From contig NZ_CABHOL010000022.1 in NCBI RefSeq assembly GCF_902168135.1, positions 20,016 to 84,015 on the forward strand: DNA of 64,000 nt. The letters run 5' to 3'. The notes beneath the pieces were generated by a model. That model was given only the letters and a program-made list of their open reading frames with translations, was not told the origin of the DNA and ran no database searches. Position numbers and translations under genes: made by a program. This DNA comes from an uncultured Fluviicola sp. GTDB taxonomy: Bacteria > Bacteroidota > Bacteroidia > Flavobacteriales_D > Crocinitomicaceae. Of this stretch, positions 61,003 to 64,000 are shown piece after piece; the first letter of the stretch is position 1, and the number at the start of each line of letters is the position of its first letter.

Positions 61003-61554
61003 ATGCTGATAGCGCAACAAAAGCTCAACGAGAATATTGCCGAGTATATCCTGTACATGTACCAGATTGAAGATCTGATCCGTGCATACCAGTTTGATCT
61101 TGACCGTATCATTAAGGAAGTTGTGGAGCCGAATCTACCGGACCGCGCATACCTGGAACGTTACAGAGCATGGTATTCCGGATTGATCCGGGATATGAAA
61201 TCCGAACGAATCACCGAATCCGGTCACCGGTTGGAATTACAGGATGTTTTGGTGGAATTATCTTACCTGCATAATTCATTGCTGACGGTTGTAAACGATG
61301 AAAAATACCGGACACTTTACTCCACGGCACTTCCCTATATCGAAGATTTCATAGAGCATTCCAATTTGAAAGGAATGAATCATTTGGAAGTTTGTTTCCA
61401 TGCACTTTATATGAAACTGCTGTTGAAACTACAGAAGAAAGAGATCAGCCAGGAAACAGAAGAAGCTTTTGATGCGATGCGCATTCTATTGGCTTACCTG
61501 ACACGCTCTTACCATCAGATGAAAGGGGGAGAGGGGCAATACTGGAATAATTAA
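61003..61554 (+). CDS. DUF4924 family protein
   Basis: The 183-residue protein begins LIAQQKLNENIAEYILYMYQ and continues IEDLIRAYQFDLDRI, the DUF4924 signature known almost only from Bacteroidota. It is all-alpha and cytoplasmic. It starts three bases after the OmpH-like gene. The function is unknown. Its stop codon is the start of an eight-copy ATTACGA tandem repeat. Confidence 0.9.
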   Translation: MLIAQQKLNENIAEYILYMYQIEDLIRAYQFDLDRIIKEVVEPNLPDRAYLERYRAWYSGLIRDMKSERITESGHRLELQDVLVELSYLHNSLLTVVNDEKYRTLYSTALPYIEDFIEHSNLKGMNHLEVCFHALYMKLLLKLQKKEISQETEEAFDAMRILLAYLTRSYHQMKGGEGQYWNN

Positions 61555-61609
61555 TTACGAATTACGAATTACGAATTACGAATTACGAATTACGAATTAC
61601 GAATTACGA
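61554..61609. repeat. Eight tandem copies of the 7-bp unit ATTACGA
   Basis: Eight exact copies run without interruption from the last base of the DUF4924 stop codon. Related blocks (TTCGTAATT, its reverse complement) occur at 61690-61727 and 45148-45180. The perfect array is likely to vary in copy number by slippage. Confidence 0.95.
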
Positions 61610-61722
61610 ATTTTGTTTGATTTAAGTCTGGGAAATAAATTTCCTAAAGAAAGTTTGCTTTAATGTATTCGGTTTTTTAGTTATGATCCTTAAATTCGGA
61701 ATTAGGCATTCGGAATTCGTAA

Positions 61723-62499
61723 TTAAAAAAGGTCTTGTTTGCTCACATTTAAATCTACCATTCCTTTTATTCCTGGTAATCTCCCCGATTCCGAGAACTG
61801 CCAGTGTAAAACTTCCCGATCAGTCATGTATTGAGGTTCACGGCTGTAAGCAGCAATCCAAAAATTATAACCTTCCATTTTTCCACGGAATTTGGTTTCA
61901 TAGAAACTCAATGAAGTATAGATGATCGGTTTGATACCGGTTGCTTTTTTGACTTCTTCACACCAGATCAATACTTTTGCTCTCAGATCTTCGTCTGAAA
62001 AACCTTCGTCTTCCACATCAATTACCGGCGGCAGGTCAATACTTCGAATTTTGTATACCGAAAGGAAATGCGCGGCCTGGGGTCTCGGTGCTGATTTCGG
62101 ATTGAAATAATGATAGGCACCGTTTGATATCCCGTGTTTGTTTAAGTACTCACGATTTCTCTCCCATTGGGTGTCGAGGTGATCGGATCCCTCAGTTACT
62201 TTGCAGTAAACAAAGTCGATAATGGTATCAAATCCCTTTTCACTGAGGAGTAAATCCCAGTCAATTTCCCCCTGGTGATGCGAAACATCCAGTCCAACGG
62301 ATTTGTATCCCGGAGGAATGATCTCATGAAAATGGGTCGAAGTCTGCACCATTCCTTCTGTTTTGTACCAGAAGAAAAAGAAAGCCAATACACCTGCAGG
62401 GATTGCAATCCAGAAAATGAATCTGCTTTTGCGGTTCTTTTTGGAGGCGGATCTGCGTTTGGGTGCCGCTTTTTTGCGGGTCTGTTTTCTTTTTGCCAT
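61723..62499 (-). CDS. GH25 family lysozyme-like glycoside hydrolase
   Basis: The 258-residue protein has a very basic N-terminus (KRKQTRKKAAPKRRSASKK), one transmembrane segment (about 27-45) and a GH25 muramidase domain: GLDVSHHQGEIDW with Asp71, YCKVTEG, NGAYHYFNP, PPVIDVEDEG with Asp161 and Glu163, and LHWQFSESG. It should cleave peptidoglycan beta-1,4 links while anchored in the inner membrane facing the periplasm. A TAATTTAG box resembling the -7 element lies seven bases before the ATG. Confidence 0.92.
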   Translation of the reverse strand: MAKRKQTRKKAAPKRRSASKKNRKSRFIFWIAIPAGVLAFFFFWYKTEGMVQTSTHFHEIIPPGYKSVGLDVSHHQGEIDWDLLLSEKGFDTIIDFVYCKVTEGSDHLDTQWERNREYLNKHGISNGAYHYFNPKSAPRPQAAHFLSVYKIRSIDLPPVIDVEDEGFSDEDLRAKVLIWCEEVKKATGIKPIIYTSLSFYETKFRGKMEGYNFWIAAYSREPQYMTDREVLHWQFSESGRLPGIKGMVDLNVSKQDLF

Positions 62500-62557
62500 T
62501 CGGCAGCTAAATTACATGTAAAAAGCTTATTACAACTCGATTCGAAAACAGAAAGTA

Positions 62558-63244
62558 TCAAATACGTATCCCAAAGTAGATTTTTAGGAGATTTGGGTTT
62601 CTGGACGCAGGTGAACGGTCATCCCGCACAATGAAATTGTTATCGTAGTCAATTCCGAATACTCCGATTATTGGTAAAGTCCCGAATCTGCGCTCTATAC
62701 TTGCACTAAGCCGGACACCGAAATAATTGACTTCGTCTTTCGGGTTGGGGGTTCTGGAAAAACCATACATGAGAGCACTTGAAAGATTAATGGATGTCAA
62801 TTCAGAAAGGTGGAACGGGACCTGACAGCCCATATATCCCATGAGGTTAAATACGTTCTTTTTATAGGTTGCGCCCACGCTGTTACCTGATCCTATTACC
62901 GGTTTACTTTTCTGAGCATAGCATTCAACTCCCAAAATTCCGTACACGCGGTTTTTGTAAATATCGCCTATCCGCAGATTGATTCCGTAATGAATTACCT
63001 GTTTTTTGGGAAGGTAAGAACGGTGGGCAGAATCAGCAATAAACACGGTGCCCAATTCCATCCCGAATTGAACCACGCGCATGTTCTGCGGTGCATGCCT
63101 GATAATGTAAACCCGGTTGGTATCGCTTGAAGAAACTCTTACAGGTTTTGTCCTGACAGGTTTTGATTTTGTTTTCGGAACTACAACTTGTCCGAATGCT
63201 GCTGAATGCAGAAGGATTAGTAAAAAGGTGATTATTTTCTTCAT
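62558..63244 (-). CDS. Secreted or outer membrane beta-barrel-like protein, unknown function
   Basis: From ATG 63244 the protein has 228 residues: a signal peptide ending in AAFGQ, a proline- and lysine-rich linker (VPKTKSKPVRTKPVRVSS), then strands of barrel type (MRVVQFGMELGTVFIADS, YGINLRIGDIYKNRVYGILG, VNYFGVRLSASIERRFG) ending in LLKIYFGIRI. A longer frame begins at 63292 and includes 16 residues before the natural signal peptide. It is transcribed in the same direction as the GH25 gene 58 bases downstream. The family was not recognised. Confidence 0.75.
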   Translation of the reverse strand: MKKIITFLLILLHSAAFGQVVVPKTKSKPVRTKPVRVSSSDTNRVYIIRHAPQNMRVVQFGMELGTVFIADSAHRSYLPKKQVIHYGINLRIGDIYKNRVYGILGVECYAQKSKPVIGSGNSVGATYKKNVFNLMGYMGCQVPFHLSELTSINLSSALMYGFSRTPNPKDEVNYFGVRLSASIERRFGTLPIIGVFGIDYDNNFIVRDDRSPASRNPNLLKIYFGIRI

Positions 63245-63288
63245 TGATTTATGGAAAAGTGTTGCAAAAGTAAGGATTTTAGATGGAA

Positions 63289-63924
63289 TCAAAGTTTGTA
63301 AACCGTCCAGTCTTCCGTATTCATAACAACTTTAAGTGGCAAGTAAAGCTCACCTCCCAAATAGCGCTTTAAAACAACAATGTATTTACATCCTTTTTGT
63401 TGAATACCTTTTCGGAAATTCGGGTTTAACAGTTCGTCATTACTTGCCACCCAGCCTTTTCGGTGTGCGAAATAAATGGCAGTCGGATTATCACCGGTGT
63501 TTACGGCTATCAGGTCCGAGCGCTTGGAGAAACTATCCATGTAGGCTTCCAGATTTACAAAAGCCAGTTCATGTTCTTTTAACCGGAAATCGTGAAGCTG
63601 GTTTAATGTGCCTTCAAGGACAATTACTGTCAGAAGGATGATTTGTACCACTTTCTTATTGAATCCGGCAACACCGTACCCGGCCGTCAGTGCCATGATG
63701 GGAACGAAAGGAATGATGTAATAGGAGTGGTGTGTGAAAGTGAATCCGGCTTTCAATGCAATGACCAGGAAAGCCGCAAAGCCGAGTCCCAGGATTCCTA
63801 AAAGCAGATTGTTCCGTTTCCGGATAGCGAAGAAAAGTCCTGCTAAGAATAATCCGAATCCCGTGAATTTTAATGCGGCATCATAGAAATGTTTTAACCC
63901 GTCTCCCAGGTGTTCAACCAGTTC
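63289..63924 (-). CDS. GT39/ArnT-like membrane protein, C-terminal part, truncated at the contig end
   Basis: About 211 residues are real sequence: several transmembrane segments (TGFGLFLAGLFFAI, LLLGILGLGFAAFLVIAL, YIIPFVPIMALTAGYGV, VVQIILLTVIVLEG) including THHSYYIIPFVPIM, typical of the last helices of dolichyl-phosphate-mannose type glycosyltransferases. A soluble tail resembling their C-terminal periplasmic domain follows. The gene continues past the contig end. The open frame from 63939 begins with five codons read from the sequencing adapter (MYKRQ) and these must not be kept. Confidence 0.8.
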   Translation of the reverse strand, partial: ELVEHLGDGLKHFYDAALKFTGFGLFLAGLFFAIRKRNNLLLGILGLGFAAFLVIALKAGFTFTHHSYYIIPFVPIMALTAGYGVAGFNKKVVQIILLTVIVLEGTLNQLHDFRLKEHELAFVNLEAYMDSFSKRSDLIAVNTGDNPTAIYFAHRKGWVASNDELLNPNFRKGIQQKGCKYIVVLKRYLGGELYLPLKVVMNTEDWTVYKL

Positions 63925-64000
63925 CTGTCTCTTATACACATCTCCGAGCCCAGAGACTAGGCATGATCTCGTATGCCGTCTTCTGCTTGAAAAAAAAAAA
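63925..64000. other. Illumina Nextera adapter read-through (artefact)
   Basis: 63925-63943 is the 19-base Tn5 mosaic end used in Nextera libraries. 63944-63957 is the rest of the read-2 adapter with one missing C, 63958-63965 is TAGGCATG (the read form of index N706), 63966-63989 is the P7 end complement, and 63990-64000 is poly-A. It is not genomic DNA and marks a contig end. Confidence 0.98.

Noticed and set aside
61554..61609. Short regular repeat considered as a CRISPR array
   Set aside because: The unit is only 7 bases with no spacers and there are no cas genes. It is a microsatellite.
63925..63943. Tn5/IS50 mosaic end, suggesting a transposon at the window edge
   Set aside because: It is followed by sequencing adapter, index, P7 end and poly-A in library order, with no transposase gene. 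It is a Nextera artefact.

Overview
The window reads as ordinary chromosome of a member of the Bacteroidota, most likely the order Flavobacteriales; a Fluviicola/Crocinitomicaceae-like genome would fit, but the genus is inference. The evidence is five secreted proteins with type IX secretion (T9SS) C-terminal sorting domains plus the T9SS component PorQ, SusC/FecA-type TonB-dependent receptors, families nearly restricted to this phylum (DUF4924, the DUF1501/DUF1800 pair), and the phylum's TAnnTTTG -7 promoter box in front of many genes. No rRNA, tRNA, CRISPR array, prophage, transposase or resistance island was seen.

Layout: 1-4.3 kb has a 3'-truncated priA, a lipoprotein and a VOC protein. 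4.4-13.3 kb has a patatin-BamA fusion, an RlmL-type methyltransferase, a T9SS cargo protein, citrate synthase, a small membrane protein and a DPP IV peptidase. 13.4-21.5 kb is a forward operon behind a long leader: lamin-tail T9SS protein, TonB receptor, T9SS endonuclease I and a 5'-nucleotidase split into two genes. It looks like an extracellular nucleic-acid and phosphate scavenging unit. 21.5-26.9 kb is a reverse operon DUF1800, DUF1501-T9SS, beta-barrel, lipoprotein. 27-35.3 kb has lpdA, an M61 peptidase, an unknown secreted protein, a 1038-residue repeat adhesin with a type B T9SS domain and its small coupled partner. 35.4-44.9 kb has a TonB receptor, mazG, a PagL-like deacylase, a DUF2807 lipoprotein, an ACT-like protein, cmk, an outer membrane barrel, porQ and a phosphoesterase. 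45.2-51.5 kb has pdhA, the E2 gene, a cold-shock gene, an unknown gene, a gamma-carbonic-anhydrase-like gene, tag and a barrel gene.

51.6-58.5 kb is the most interesting region. It is a tightly overlapping reverse operon of DUF4856 lipoprotein, imelysin lipoprotein, an integral-membrane vitamin K-dependent gamma-carboxylase-like (HTTM) enzyme with the family's active-site lysine motif, a FecA-like TonB receptor and a soluble Ser/Thr protein kinase. This looks like a metal (probably iron) uptake system. The carboxylase-like enzyme and the kinase have no explained role in it.

58.6-63.9 kb has a GlcNAc-kinase-like gene, a SiaC-like regulator, a small conserved gene, an OmpH/Skp-like lipoprotein, a DUF4924 gene, a GH25 lysozyme, an envelope protein and a truncated GT39-like membrane protein.

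The last 76 bases (63925-64000) are not biological. They are Nextera transposase-adapter read-through (mosaic end, index, P7 end, poly-A). The window therefore ends at a contig end, and the first residues of the last open frame (MYKRQ) come from the adapter.
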